Source of the DNA: Actinernus sp. WN-2022 | Lineage: Eukaryota > Cnidaria > Anthozoa > Actiniaria > Actinernidae | DNA length: 64,000 bases | Assembly (NCBI GenBank): GCA_030867875.1 | Contig: JAOWCC010000577.1 | Location: 156,356,344-156,420,343, forward strand | Reading direction: 5' to 3' | In this document: positions 11,101-26,100 of the stretch, in pieces | Numbering within the stretch: position 1 is the stretch's first letter | Layout: every line of letters begins with the position of its first letter | Program-made: the position numbers and the translations under genes | The notes under the pieces: generated by a model | What the model was told of the DNA's origin: nothing | What the model saw: only the letters and a program-made list of their open reading frames with translations | Database searches by the model: none

Positions 11101-14100
11101 TTTTCTTTAAAAAAAATTGAGTTTGAATTTTCGATGACAAATTTGAATCAATCTAATCAGGATTCCAAGATATGTTTCACTCTTCTTCTGTGATAATGTT
11201 TCTAGTTATTGTTTATGTATAAAACAATGTCAGGAACTTTGTTTTGTGGGGGATAAAAAAATTATGAGATTTATAAAAATTCAGTTACAATTCAACCACA
11301 ATTTAATATTAATAAGGGTATTATTAATAGTTGTCTTAAAACCTGGAAAGCTTCTATTAAAAAAATTTGAATCATCTGCAACCAGGTATAAGTCACAGTC
11401 CTGAGAAGAATTTATAAAATCAGTAATATATATTAAAAATAAAGGACCGAGGACAGAACTCTTAGGAACTCCACAGTTAATTGGTTTATAGCCAGAGACT
11501 GTATTTTCAATCGGAAACAAAATATTTTCTGTCTGATAAATAGGATGTAAACCAAAGTTTGGGAATACCCATAATTCCATAATAATCAAGGTTTTTAAGA
11601 AGGATATTATGATGATTCACTGAATCAAAGGCTTTTTTAAAATCAATAAATATTCCGCAAGAAAAAATATATATTATTGTTTATTGCGTTATTTATTGTA
11701 TCTAAAATTAAGAGGATTGCATGAATTGTTGAATATTTAGAGCGGAAACCAAATTGCGAATCTAATATTAGATGGAATTTTTCAAGCAACCCAATTAAAC
11801 GATGGTACCGTAAGTTTTTCCAGTAAAATATTAGAGATAGATGTATACTTTATTAGAAATTACATTGCAGCCGAACGGCTGAATTACGTAATTTACAATT
11901 ATATTAAATTTAATTCTAATTATATAAATTTCTAATGATAAAAGTAAGAAAAGTTATAGATAAATACATGGCAAAAGTACTAACGAAAATAATAAGGATG
12001 ATAACAACAATCTAAGGTAATAATGACAATAATTAATATATACATATGATATCTAAATGCTATAAAATGACTGCACATGGCTGGAATAAAATATTTCTTA
12101 AATCGATCGGTGCGATCGGTGCGAATTCGCGGTTAAAACTGCGCTTATGCCTGAAATTGTATTTAGGCTTGTATCTAGGCGGTAATGAATTATAAAGCTT
12201 GTGTGATGTTGTGTGAAGGATCTGATACAATAGAGTCGAACAGCTTACCGCATAATCCTTGACGCCTGTCATACAGAGTTGTAAGATTAAGTAACTCTAA
12301 GTTGCGATAGTAAGACACCCCGGGAGAGATAACATCATAGAAAGCGGCACGCCTCTGCACATACTAAAGGTCATCACATAAATATCATGCAGAAAGTGAG
12401 TAATGAAAATCTGGGGCGCAATATTCCAAAATAGGTTTAATCAATGCAAGTACAATAGAAACTGATCATGTCTGATCGATGCTGGTACTTTCGCACGCTT
12501 CAGTAACACTGAAAAGTAAAGACGTTTGTTCGCCTTTTTTTTAGTTTCTTTAAGATGTTCGTTCCATTGTCGGCTGTTGGAAATTGTTACACCTAAAATG
12601 TTAGTGCTGTTAACGATACTCAATTCTCTGGTATTCACGAATACTGGGTCGATGGTGTGCTGCAATTCAGATTCCTCTTAAATATTGGTAATAAAGAAAT
12701 TGGTCGATAATTTGTTATTGAAGTCCTGGCGGATTCCTTCTTGTTACTATTTGGTAGGCACTGCACATGAAGTAAATTATACATTGTACATAATTTCCAA
12801 TGGTTTTAAGATATCTGAATTCGACAATTTAATTATTGACGCAGGTAACTTAGTAAAGCTAAAAGGACCAGAAGCTTAGTTTGTTTTTGGAAAGCGTGTC
12901 AATTTCAAGTTGAATTTCATCAGCTCTACAAGGGAATAAAAATAAAGCTACTTTGTATTGGAGGGTTAAGATAAATAAAAGGTGACTTATTTGTAAATGG
13001 AATGGCATTAGCAATGGTAGTTAATGTGGTAGCAAAATATTCATTGAAATAATTAATAGCTATCAGATATACACCAAATCTGATACAGTGTAATACTCTG
13101 GCAAATGACACTAGGGCTAGCTAGAACTGACACGAAAAGCGCAGCAGAAGTGTAGTGTCCAAGTTAGGAGTGTGGTGTCCAAGTTAGGAGCGTGGTGTCC
13201 AAGTTAGAACTGTCGTGTCCAAGTTAGAACTGTCGTGTCCAAGTTAGAACTGTCGTGTCCAAGTTAGGAGTGTGGTGTCCAAGTTAGAAGTGTGGTGTCC
13301 ACGTTAGGAGTGTGGTGTCCAAGTTAGAACTGTCGTGTCCAAGTTAGGAGTGTGGTGTCCAAGTAAAGAAGTGTAGTGTCCAAGTTAGGAGTGTGGTGTC
13401 CAAGTTAGGAGTGTGGTGTCCAAGTTAGGAGTGTCGTGTCCAAGTTAGGAGTGTCGTGTCCAAGTTAGAAGTATGGTGTCCAAGTTAGAAGTGTGGTGTC
13501 CAAGTTAGAAGTGTGGTCTCCAAGTTAGAATTGTCGTGTCCAAGTTAGAACTGTCGTGTCCAAGTTAGGAGTGTGGTGTCCAAGTTAGGAGTGTGGTGTC
13601 CAAGTTAGAACTGTCGTGTCCTAGTTAGGAGTGTAGTGGCCAAGTTAGAAGTGTGGTGTCCAAGTTAGAACTGTGGTGTCCAAGTTAGGAGTGTCGTGCC
13701 CAAGTCAGAAGTGCCGGTTTTGGCCAAGTTAGAAGTGTGGTGTTCAAATTAGAAGTGTGGTGTCCAAGTTAGAACTGTGGTGTCCAAGTTAGGAGTGTGG
13801 TGTTCAAATTAGAAGTGTGGTGTCCAAGTTAGAACTGTGGTGTCCAAGTAAGAGTGTCGTGCCCAAGTCAGAAGTGTCGTGTCCAAGTTAGAACTGTGGT
13901 GTCCAAGTTAGGAGTGTGGTGTCCAATTTAGAAGTGTGGTGTCCAAGTTAAAAGTGTGGTGTCCAAGTTAGAAGCGTGGTGTCCAAGTTAGAAGTGTCGT
14001 GTCCAAGTTAGGAGTGTCATGTAAATCGGGCTTAATTCAATGGCTTCAAAGAGCACTTTTAATAAATTAGAAAGCATGCGCAGTTTAGGGATTTTCGCAT

Positions 14101-17100
14101 GCTTGTATTATTGTCAGTGTCCAAAATATCTACACGAAACTCTGCAAGCGGCTGCTATATATAATTTTAATACGCTCTCGTCAGCCATAGTATTAGCGTT
14201 TGTTCTCAGATGAGTTTTCAGTTGAGTTGAGTTCAGTAAGTTTTCGCTGATTGTGCGATTTTCGCGGTTCTTTTCTTTTTACTTGAAGGCTGGGCAGCAG
14301 AAGACGAGAACAAACTCATCAAAGATATTTTGACCAAGTACGACAAACGAGTTCGTCCCGTTAAGAACTCTTCCGATGCCGTGAATGTCACAGTTGATAT
14401 CACGTTCCACAATATCATCGATGTGGTAAGTTTATTAGTGAAATGGAATAGGATTGTAGCTCAAATGAGAGACACATTTGGAGGTTAACCTGGTGCTTTA
14501 GGTACAACACAGGAAGCCCAAGTTCTGTTTATGTAGATTTCACTTATAAGGTTTTGTATGGTAATTTTTAAATCTAGCTTTTCGAAAAATATACTGTAAT
14601 AAAATGAATAATACTTACCTGGTGTCTATAAGCTGTGTCTTGGCTGTGTCTGTACGTTGTTTCAGCGAATTGGGGCGAGTTTGAAATCCCTTACCTTACA
14701 TACTAAAGAAGAATTGTAGGGTAAGGGATTTAAAATTCGCCGAAATTCGCTGAAACAACGTACAGACACAGCCAATACACCAGCTTATAGACACAGGTAA
14801 GTTTTATTCATTTTATTACTGTACCAGTATATTTTTCGAATAGCTAGATTTAATAATTCCCATACAAACCCTTATTAAGTAAAATTTACATAAACAGAGC
14901 TTGGGCTTCCAGTGTTTAGAATGCAAACAAAATAAATGCAAAAACAAAAGGTTACTAAATCAAAAACTAGTACATATAGAATCATAAAAATACTTGGTTT
15001 GACTTCGAGACTGTCTTGCCATATAACTAGTAAAACATTACATGTACATGCAGTAGCCTCACGACCATAAATGTTGTCAAGTCTCTCTGTGTTCCGGATC
15101 CTCCATTTCCAGGTGTGTTGCAAATCTACGTTGTCTTCTCCTCAAATAATTATTACCTTTTATGAACTTTAAACCGGCAAAAAATATATTTTTGTGAGAG
15201 TAAAGTGTCCCGCGATCGAACTGTAAGACAATATTAAACATTGGTGCCATCTTGACTGGTTTCAACTGCTTTCAACCAGTTAGTCGGTCGACCCACCACA
15301 ACTACCAAAAATCAAACCGCATAGGTAACCACAGGGAACCCAAACGGGAAGCCCAAATGCACTCAATCAGAAGCCTCACGAAGTTCGGCGCTTCCTGCCG
15401 GTTGCGAGGTATACTCTTTCTGATATAATTTTGTGATATTTTTCCCGTTTAGGATGAAAAAACGACAGATTCTGACTATGAGCTTGTGGTTGCGTCAGGT
15501 GAGAGTTATAGAAGTATTAGCAACGCGATAGAATATTTTGTAATACCTTGCCTGTATAGTAATACAGTCGTACTGAGGCACAGTTTTATGCTTAAACAAA
15601 GAATGTACAAAACTGCAAATCCTGGCTGTAGATAAAGTTATAATCTTTATCAGTTTGACCATTTAGACATGTTAACATTTTTAAAATGCTCAATAGGACC
15701 ATTTGTACGAGAGCAAGTTAGCAGCGGCTTATCTAAACCGCGAAGTTCACAAAAATGTGCTATTTATACGAGGCGGCTTGAATTAGTCGTGAACTTCAGT
15801 TTTTGACAATTTATATGAATCGTTAGCAGCTTAACTAAGCGGCGAAGCTAACTTGCGCTCGTATAAATGGCCTTAAAGTTTCTTCTAACGCTATAAGAAT
15901 ACCGGCCGGAGGGATTTTCAATTTGAATTTCAAACGCCGTCTAACCGACGTTCTTAGTTCCCGATTGACACGGTTTTCTTTGTTATTCATAGATTGTTAT
16001 TTCTCATATAATCCGTACAATCCACGGTACGGAAAATTACCCACAATCCTTTGCACGCGACAAACTTGAAATCCGTTATAAAATCAAGAAAGAGAGGTAT
16101 TGAAACTTTAAAACAAGCATTATTACGCCAAATATAAATGCTGTTACCAAGACAATGTTATTTAAAAAAATTGAGGATTTATTTAGACTGTTCGCAATGG
16201 ATTGTACAGCTGCCATCTTTCTCCGCCGATATGGTGGATTGAATAGACAAAATAACTAAAAGCCGGGGAGGGATTAGCCTCCCCCGCAGTCGTTTTTAGG
16301 GGCTCAAAAACTGCGGGGGAGGCTAAGGAGGGATTTGAATTCAGAAGGGTAAGGCGGGGTTGATGCTATAAATATAATTGAATTAGTAACTATGAATTCA
16401 TGGTGAGTATATTGATACTGACCTGGTCATTATCCACTTCTACTACTCATTAATTCATGAGGACAACTGTCGAGCAGAGGTCTTAATTTCTACCACATGT
16501 TGTACTTTGGAACTCCCATCGAATGCTCTTTGAAATTTGAAAGTTCTTGGAACCTTAATGTCTAAGTTCTGACCATAACTTTGAAACTAAGTATGTCAAC
16601 AGTAAAGAAGTGACGTCCAGCGGGATTCGAACAAACTTCTTCAGAACCCATAGACCTTATCAACTACAAAACTGAGTCGCTTGTTGAATCTGAGTCTTTG
16701 GTCCACAAAAGAAGAATCCATGAGCTGGATAACTATGTTAGAAAAACATGCTTGAGTAATTTGACTGAATTTTAAGAAATATTTTGATAAAGATTTAGTA
16801 TGTTTTAAAGCAAGAAAACCATTATAATCAATTCAAATCATTGCCGTCTCCTTCTGCATTCAACCATGTAACAATATCCATTAGAGTTATTCACATATAG
16901 CAATACCCATTAGTTACTCAAATTAGTTCATGCTCAACTTAGTTTCATGACTCATTAAGATTTAGTCTGCAGTGGCCATTAACACCGTCATGCACCTATG
17001 CCTTGTATAATTATATAATAATACTATTGGTGCATGGATATTTCTCTCAACGTTATACAACTTCGTCAAGCAAATTAAAACTCCCTTAATTTTATTATAT

Positions 17101-20100
17101 ATAACTCCTCCTGACAACTATACACAATAGTCCAACAATACTCTTAATTACAAACAAGAGAAACAATGCCTTACATAAGACATACCTCCATGTAATAATT
17201 AATGATAGTAGGAGCTGTTTTGAAAATATACTCGTTACTGGCTTCGACTGGGGTTGCACCCTCGGCATTTGAACATTTCATGAGGATTTTGAAATCCCCG
17301 TCGAAGCCGGTGACTCGTATACGAAACATTACATACAAATCCTGTTGTTAAAATGAGCAATTCAATTCAATTCAATTCAATAGGCCATGTGCATGATGAT
17401 GTCACGTGATCACCACCAAGCCTCACTTTGGTGCACCATTTCCTCTCAACACAAAAGTGAGGCATTGGTGGTGATAACAAAAGCATGACGTCTCATGCAT
17501 AAGGCCTATTCATCAACTACACTCGTCCCATGCTGAATATGAGATCAGAGCTCTCTGTGAAAAAAAAACCTTAAACGTAGCACTAGTTTAGAGAAACCTA
17601 AGCTTTAACGAATTATCTTATACAAACCCTAGCTAACCAAAATGATAAAGTAAATTTATATTTTCAAGCTACCAATCCTTGCAGAATTCAAGCAATGTAA
17701 CAGTTTTTCAGGCACAATGATCGTCTCTACGGCATTTCTCACATTTTGTACGTATTACCGCACGACGAAACAGCACTTTTTCGGTATGTTTCAGGCCCGA
17801 GTTTTTTTGGGGGGGGGGGGGGGGGGGGGTTAGGTGTGTCACCCGGACCCTATTTCAGATCAAAATATGTAATTTTCTATACCCCTTTCAAGCTCTGAAA
17901 CCTGTATCCCATTTCATGCAGCACTTAAAGCGACATTTAATCGCGTTATCTAATTCAATGACATTTTTATCCTGCAAAAACAGCTGTCTCTATTCCAGGA
18001 CCAAAAGCGAGCTCCCCGCCCTTCGAAAGAGACGTCTGCGGTTCGAGCGAAAAAAACATACTGATGACCTTACGAACTCTCTAATCAAGATTGGATCTTT
18101 CTTGCATTCAAACCCCAACATATCTTCTTTGCCTTCCGCCATGTTGTTTATGTCAATGTGTGATATTTTTACATAATTTATGCAAACTTAGTGAACCGAC
18201 CAATCAGCGAGTTCGTCAGGATTCTGGACGAGAATGTTTTCGCTGACGTCTCTCTCGGAGGGCTTGCTTTTGGCCCTGGAATAGAGACGACTGTTTTTGC
18301 AGGCTATTATTTTTTTGCTGTAGATTGTTCTATTTCTCAATTCATTTTGAAGATCAACGTCAAAATAACAAGAGAAACTAAGAGAAATAAATAAACATGT
18401 GCGATCTCATACTCCTCTGTCAAAACATAATTAATAGAGTGGAACGGTTAGGAAACCCGGCAAACTTCAAAGGGGCTAGCCAAGGCACTGCGATTTATGT
18501 TGGAAGAGGGTAAGACAAAAGATTGTGCACGGTCATAGTTCGTTAGCGTCCCCTGGACGACCTGAACCCACACGTTTCTATTGGCTGATTGATTAACACA
18601 TTGGAATTTATATTGTGTTTTGTGCACGGTCCACGGTTGAAAAAAGCGAACAAAGACATATAACAAAGAAGTTTACTGGGTTTCATAACCATTCCACTCT
18701 ATTACTATGGTTAAAATCATACCCTATCCCAGACTAATTGCTGACTTGCAACTAATCCCCAGAGACCCAAGCTTGTTAAGGCCTGGTTCATTCGGAAAAT
18801 ATATTTACCCTAAATAAATGTTTCTGACAGGAATAACAGTTTAAACAAACTCTAATCACACCGTAATACGGATAAGTGGATGATTGTTCTATCACGTGAG
18901 CGATGACGCCTCATAATTAGAGAAAATCATTTTAGTGAAATGCGGTTACGACGATAACATATGAAAAGAAAATAACCCTGCTGAAATATTGCACTTCTAC
19001 CAGTGTTTTAGACCACGCTAAGAAAGCATGACTATCATGTAAAGATAAGGAAATAATAAGGGTACAAAAAGTTACATGACCTATTTGCATCAATTGGTAA
19101 AAGGCTTTAAAGTTAATCACACCTATTCATTATCCTCACTGTTTCTGTTAAACTCGGAGCCGCGTTTTTGGTTTACTGATTTCGTTGTCTAAGTCACGTG
19201 ACAGACACGTGACACGTTTTTATTGCACACAAACCATTAATGGTGTCAAGAATGACGATATCTCTTATCGTGAAAAACTTACCCTTTAGGGCGGAACATA
19301 CCCATACAGCTTATATATATGAGAGTAACCATAGTTATTTCTTTTCCAAAGTTCCTTTCCCGGAAACAAATCCGTATACGCTCTAAGTCTGCCCTTCCCT
19401 ACAGCTTACCAAGACTACATCCACTCATCTAGAGTGAGCATGCACCGCCCTTTCTGAATATTTAATTATTAAAATTTAAAATCGTTTTAAGAGAGTTACA
19501 CAATCTTTTATCTAAACCAATCATTGTAAAAATGTCTCAATCAGTGCTTTGTTTAATTTAAAAACCTACCAAGGGCATTGTTTACCTTTTCTAAAGAACA
19601 AATAATAGACCATTTTCTCAAGTATGCGCACGCAACAGGCTTGACGGGCCGGTAAATACTTCACGTGGGAATCACGTAGTGGTTTCCTATAACCCTCCCT
19701 ATTATTTCAACCAATACTAAATCCAAGCTTTTTTGCTCTGACGAAGGGCTAACGCTCGAAACGTCAGCTGATACTCGCTTTCCACGGCGGTTAGCATACC
19801 TCAATCGACTTTAGTTGATTACATACCAGTCTAAATCCAAGCTGCCTACATGAAGTATTTCTTGGCGGACCGTGAGTTTTGTTAGCTTTTGTTAGACTCG
19901 TTCTGATGCCTTTGTTATTCAAATTATCGGCTATTGTTCAACAATTGGCGGCTATTGTTCAAAAAGCGATTCGGCGGGCCAATTTGCGTGCGCATACCTG
20001 AGAAAATGGTCTATAGACCAGTTCGCGGTTAATTCCGACATTTTGAAAGGGGTGCAAACATGGCGCGAAAAATACTGTGTTTGTATGGGAATCCGATGCC

Positions 20101-23100
20101 AAATAGTTTCCATAAAATCGCATTTCTGAAATATTCACTGTCTGCAAACTTAATACACCAGGTAAAATATTAACTGTAGCTGTGCTGGGAAGCGTGCAAT
20201 CGTGTTTTCAGTTTTCCATACATTTGTCTGTAACAACGAGTCAAAGTCCGCGGGAAAATTTACAGATTTTGATCAGTTAATCTTAATTTTACCTTGTATC
20301 TTTTTTTACAGTGAATATTTCAGAACATCGATTCTACGGATTTTATTTGGCATCGGATTCCCATACAAATACACGCGCCATGTTTGCACCCCTTTTAAAA
20401 TGTCGGAATTAACCGCGAACTGGTCTATTGTTTTCTCATAGGAATACCTTTTTGTACTAAAATCTTATCAATCTGAACTAAGTCAGTTAAATACCTAGGC
20501 CTCGAACCCTGGCATTGAGCTATATACATGACGCCTCTGTATGCATTGTTGTATCGTGCAGACATGGAGCAATCAGCTGGTCGCATGGAACCCGGAAGCC
20601 TACGGTGGAGTTACCTCTGTAATGGTACAGGCGACAGACATTTGGCAACCAGATACCGTACTCTACCAAAAGTAAGTGATGGTTGTTCTAAATTATTCTA
20701 AATATGCAGATTTTTTCATTCTCCTGCTGATTGTCGTCATAGTTAGCTTATATACTGGTTGTACAGATCTCAAGATTATAATCATAGTACAAAGATCTAT
20801 TGATGTACATTGAGTTGTATTTTGACATGTATGGTGACCACAAAAATGACGAAGTCTAGTGGACCTACAATGTCATACTCCACAAGATATCTTGATTTGA
20901 GGCTAGATATGAACTAAACTGCTCCAGCGGTTTGCCCGTTATGCCATGCGTGGTAATCCACCGTACTGAACAAGATGGCTGTACATTTAACCACAATCCA
21001 TTGCGAACCTAACACAGTCAAAACCTTTGTTCTCTTCAATGGCAGTGTATTGACAACAGCACTTGTACTGGTTTGTTTTTAAGATTTAAAACGTCTTTAC
21101 CGCAATACTCCAGTTTCGTATTCGAAAATTACCGCTGAATGCAATGACTACAGACGCATGTACGCAGGATTAGCCTCATTCTGAAGTTAAACATTCATAA
21201 ATACCAGCGAGAAGGCGGGCTATTTACAGCTCTGTGCATTGTTGTAGTTTCACGCGTTGAACCTTCTCGCTAGTATTTAAGAATGGTTCACTTCAGAATG
21301 AGGCTAACCCTGCGTACATGCGTCTGTAGTCATTGCATTCAGTGGTAATTTTCGAATACGAAATTGGACTATTTCGATCATAACGAATTTAAAGTTTTAC
21401 GCGCCCAAAGAATGTTGGGTAAACGTACAAGTCACCATCTTATTTTACGTACGGTGGATTAAAACGATGTATTTTGGGGCTTGAGCTTGTGATATTCCAC
21501 AACATATATTCCTACAGAGTCTAGATTATGACTAGTAACTACTACAGTGAGTTTCCCTTAATGTCATACATGGTGACCACAAAAACAGTGGGCCTAAAAC
21601 TGAGCAATGATGCACCATAAGGTATCTGATTTAATTGGTAAATGCGACATTTCTGTTCTATAGGGCTGTCTTGGTATTTATTGACATTAATAAATCGTGC
21701 AATAGCAAGTGGTTCTTGCTCCAGTATTCGCAGGAAATCTTATAAATTCACTAATTTGATTTAATTGTCTTGATTCTCATTTAGCATTATTAAAGAGTTT
21801 GATGGTCGGCTGGACCACACCAACACCAGGATACGCATAAGTCACGATGGCTCCAACTTCTGGGCCACTCCCTTCGTTATGGTCACCCTCTGCAAGATCG
21901 CAGTCTCAGACTTTCCTTTTGACTCCCAGAAATGCAAACTGACATTTGGCTCTTGGCAATACGATGGCAGACAGGTTAACCTGCTAAACGACAAGGAATA
22001 TGCTGATATTGCAAAGGCAAGGGTAGAGAATGGTGAATGGGACGTGAAGAAAGTTTTGGTAGAGCGACGTGTGAGCTATTATCAATGCTGTCCCAATGCC
22101 TCATATCCCGACGTGTCCTTCATAATTCACATGACAAGAAAATCGTTGTTCTACTTCGTCAACCTTGTCGTCCCAAACATCCTTATTACTCTTCTTGCGT
22201 TCTTCTCCTTTTTTATTCCTGTTGAGTGCGGTGAGAGGATCTCCTTTGTCATGACCGTTCTTCTGAGCATGACGGTTTTCTTGCTTCTTGTTGCCGAGAG
22301 TATTCCGCCGACATCCGAAGCAGTACCTGTCATCGGGATTTTCTACACGGCTTCGATCGTGGAGGTATTCCTGGCGCTCATTGGTACTGGGATAAGCTTG
22401 AAGATCAACTACAGCTATCTGTTTGGTGATGGCGTATCCTTGAGACTCAGGTCTCTTCTTTTCAAGACCATCGGACCCTTTCTCGGTTTCAAGGTGAAGA
22501 AGATTCTTGGCGATGACTACTTACAGAAGTTGAACGATGAGCGAGAAATGTTAAGACAACGTAGTAGAGAAAGCGCACCTATCTTGAACAGAATGCGCTC
22601 TTCAACCAAGTTCTTAAACACTGAAGAACTAGTTGACGAGGACCAGGTGAGTGTATCCAAGCTTAAAGAAAAACATAATGAGATCGATGGCGACGCAACT
22701 TTATGAAAATCTGTCGCGCCCCCAGTAGCCACTCTTGTACAGGCGACGCGACGGCTGCAAAAGTCGCAAACAAATCGAGAGAAATTCAATGAATTGAATC
22801 TTTCGTGACAAAATGTACGGACTTGTCTCACGTGTAGCCTCCCTAATAAATTTCCGACGCATGCGACGCGACGATCATAGTATCGTATCTAGCCAATAAT
22901 GAGCAAATACGGAATCGAGCAGTGTTACCAGCATTTGTCGCCAGAGTGTTTCGCCCGTGTAGCTACCACCGTGTGCTGCCTGTGGAAGCAAAAATTCGCC
23001 CGTGTAGCTGCTGCTTTATGAAGTATCGGGACAAAATATTCTAAATGCTTTAAAATTCGCTCGCATATCGAATCCCATAAAATATTTTATACATAGGTTA

Positions 23101-26100
23101 ATACTCTTTTCCTTGACACAGAAAGTTTCGTTGCGATATAGTAAATAGAAAAGGCCAATATCAATTCTAACTTACCGCGACTAGTAAATTCGCCCATACA
23201 TTTCCTTGTAACCCACATTTAGCAAAATATTATTCTAGATGTGTGTAGTGTACGTGGTGTGTATGTGTGTGTGTGGGGGGGGGGGGGGAGGGGTTGGGTT
23301 AGGGAGTGAGGCTTAGCAACAACAAATGAGGTTTTTTTGCGTTACGTCTGCCACGACTGATCTATCTATTTATCTCTCTATTTATCTATCCGATAGCATT
23401 TAATAATAATAATAGTAAATCAACCTCGGTATGGTAAAAGCTTCTGAAGATGCGGATGGGGGAGGCCAGGCACACTGGGCCCGAGTGACGTTACAGTCCT
23501 GGCAAACTCACCAGTTCTGTCATGAATGTGATCAAGGCCAATGAATATGGCCGAAAGCTTATTTTATAAGAGAATTTGCATCCAAAGAAACTAGGTTTCA
23601 AACTCTTAGTTCTCTCTTGGATAGATGAATCTACAAAGTATTATAATAATTCCTAACGGTAATCATAGAAATAATACAATAAATAATTAAGTAATTAATG
23701 TTTAGTATGTAGCGAATAGTTAAAGGAATAAAAAATAGCCCATCTGATGTAATTTTGCCTAACTAGATGAAGTCTTTGGCAGATGAATACTCGCACATAT
23801 GAAGTTCAGGGAGTTAAGCTGTTTTGAAATTTGATTTCGTTCTCACCTCTCTTCGTCTCCGTTAACGTTGATTTCAACCAAATTAAAAGGACCATCGCAT
23901 CTGTAGTTTTCTATGGGTAACCGCATGTAGCCCCATGTCGCTACGACATCCCTTTCTACCTGTAAAAATGCATCGCCCTCTGTCTTGGCCGAGCGGGGCC
24001 TGGATAACCATTTAACATTAATTTTATAGTTCTTTTCAGAACTTGAAATCTTAGAAAACATGAGGTATACCTTTTCCAGGGGGTGGGGTAGGGAATATTA
24101 TTTTGTAATTCACAGATTGGAGGTATAATATTTGGTATGTACAGAAGTCCATAACTAGAAGTGTCCCATCTACCACACTAGGTCTTGACCCATCAGTTTA
24201 CAGAGTAGTCGTTTCCCGCCATCCCGCAGCCAATTATATACTTCGAAATTTTATCAGCAGCACCTGATTGGCTAATACAGCGATTTCCTTTGTTTGTAAT
24301 ATTGTTCAGCTAATTATATATGCGAAAAAAAATTGGCGGACAAAGCGATGTTTCTTGCTAGTGTAGAAACTTGCGCTTGCGTCGTCTTCAGAGCCCGACC
24401 CAGTTTGCAAAAAAGTAGTGAAGGTATTTTTAATGACCAGAATTTCCATGAAAATCAGCCCGAATTGATAGTTGATTTACCCCAAAACAAGACTTGGTCA
24501 GTTGCCAAATTGGGCTCAAACTTGTACCCGTTACCGCCGCACATCTCATTGACGTCGTGTACATGAGTGCCCCCCCCCCTCCCCCGGCCGGAGTCCCAAT
24601 GTCGGCCATCCCCCCCCCCCCCCCCCCGCGAAATTTGAGATTAGCATTTCTAAAAATAGACTACTCTGTAAACTGATGGGCCGCTACCCCAATATACCAA
24701 AACACAATGAGCCAATCACGAACTGAAGTAATTCACGATTGGTTTTACTTGAACCAATAACGAGGTAAAGTAAACGCAATCGTGGATGGCGTGATGGACC
24801 AAAACACGTTTGGTTTTAGTTTAGCACTTGATTGGCTGATACTGAATCACAAAACATTTTCCACAGCCAATAAGAAAACCGAGCAAAGGCAAAACCAAAG
24901 CAATTACGGATTGCTTTCGACACTCAATCGAAATCCGCGCTGTTACTCGGGCAAATAAAGTCCACAGGGGGTTAAACCGTTTTGAAATTTGTTTTCGCTC
25001 TCATTTATCTTCCTGAAATTGATTTCAACGAAACTAAAAGGAGCCCCTGCAGTTTTTCATGGGTAAGATTTTTTTTGAAAACCCCCTGTCTCCACAACGT
25101 TGCTTTCTCTAGAGCAGATTTCGTATGAGTGGGACAAACTACATCACTGACTACAGCACGGTTACCGTACGGCATGCCGTGACGTTGATATGGTTTCCCA
25201 TTGTTTTTATCCTGCTGATACAATTAAATCACAGAACTACGGCACATCACATCTACAGCACGGCTACAGCACGGTTACGGACATGCCGTAGTTTGTCACA
25301 CTCATACGAAATCTGCTTTAGCTCTACCCGTAAAAAATTATCGCCCTTTTCATTTTGGCCGCAAGGCATGCTGGAACACAGTTTAACTTTGTATTTCCTA
25401 TAGTTCAGAATTGGATTAAGTGAAGTTTCAGCGGTAAATCATTGTAGTAGTAATAATACTACTACTACTAATTATTATTATTACCACTCTGCTAAAAAAA
25501 AAGATTTAAATTAATGAACAATCAAGGGAACTCGAAAAACTAAGCTAGAAGTGTATTTACTGGGACCTTGTAAATTCCAAAGTTGAACTACCCACCGCTC
25601 AGACTGAACATTGAAAAAAGAATGAAAAATAACAGTCTTGTTTCGAAGTTAATTTACGCGCGCATATATACATCTAGGAGTAATACATATATGAGAGCTT
25701 TCAATATATATTACTAGTAAATAATATTCTATATCTAAATCATGATGTGTATAGGTTTAAGCTGATTACGTCGCCTCTTTGTTGCAAATCTTATTTGGAA
25801 ATAGCTGATCACGTCTTTGCAGAATGGCAGAATGCATCGAAACTAAAAACCCGTATTTTGAAAGCAGGCGATTCCTGTATCAGTACGATATCCATTTACC
25901 AGAAGCTGATCCTTTTAATATCATCCTTGGGGTCGAACAGAAAGGAGAAAAATGAGTTGATTATTGTAATAATTTTGGCTTACAAAATCATCATTTACAA
26001 AGCGAGAGAAAAAGAACAATTACCATCTCTTGCCCTATTCATTACTACACTCAAACAATATGAATTTGTGGAACGGAAAAAAGAAAGGCAAAATAATGAT

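Noticed and set aside
17916..18176. 86-codon + frame
   Set aside because: No motif and no context; lies in repeat-rich intron.
20202..20441. 79-codon + frame
   Set aside because: It follows the right arm of an inverted-repeat element and is explained by that.
22151..22831. Minus-strand frames of 60 and 104 codons over gene A exon 5
   Set aside because: They are antisense shadows of a conserved receptor exon.
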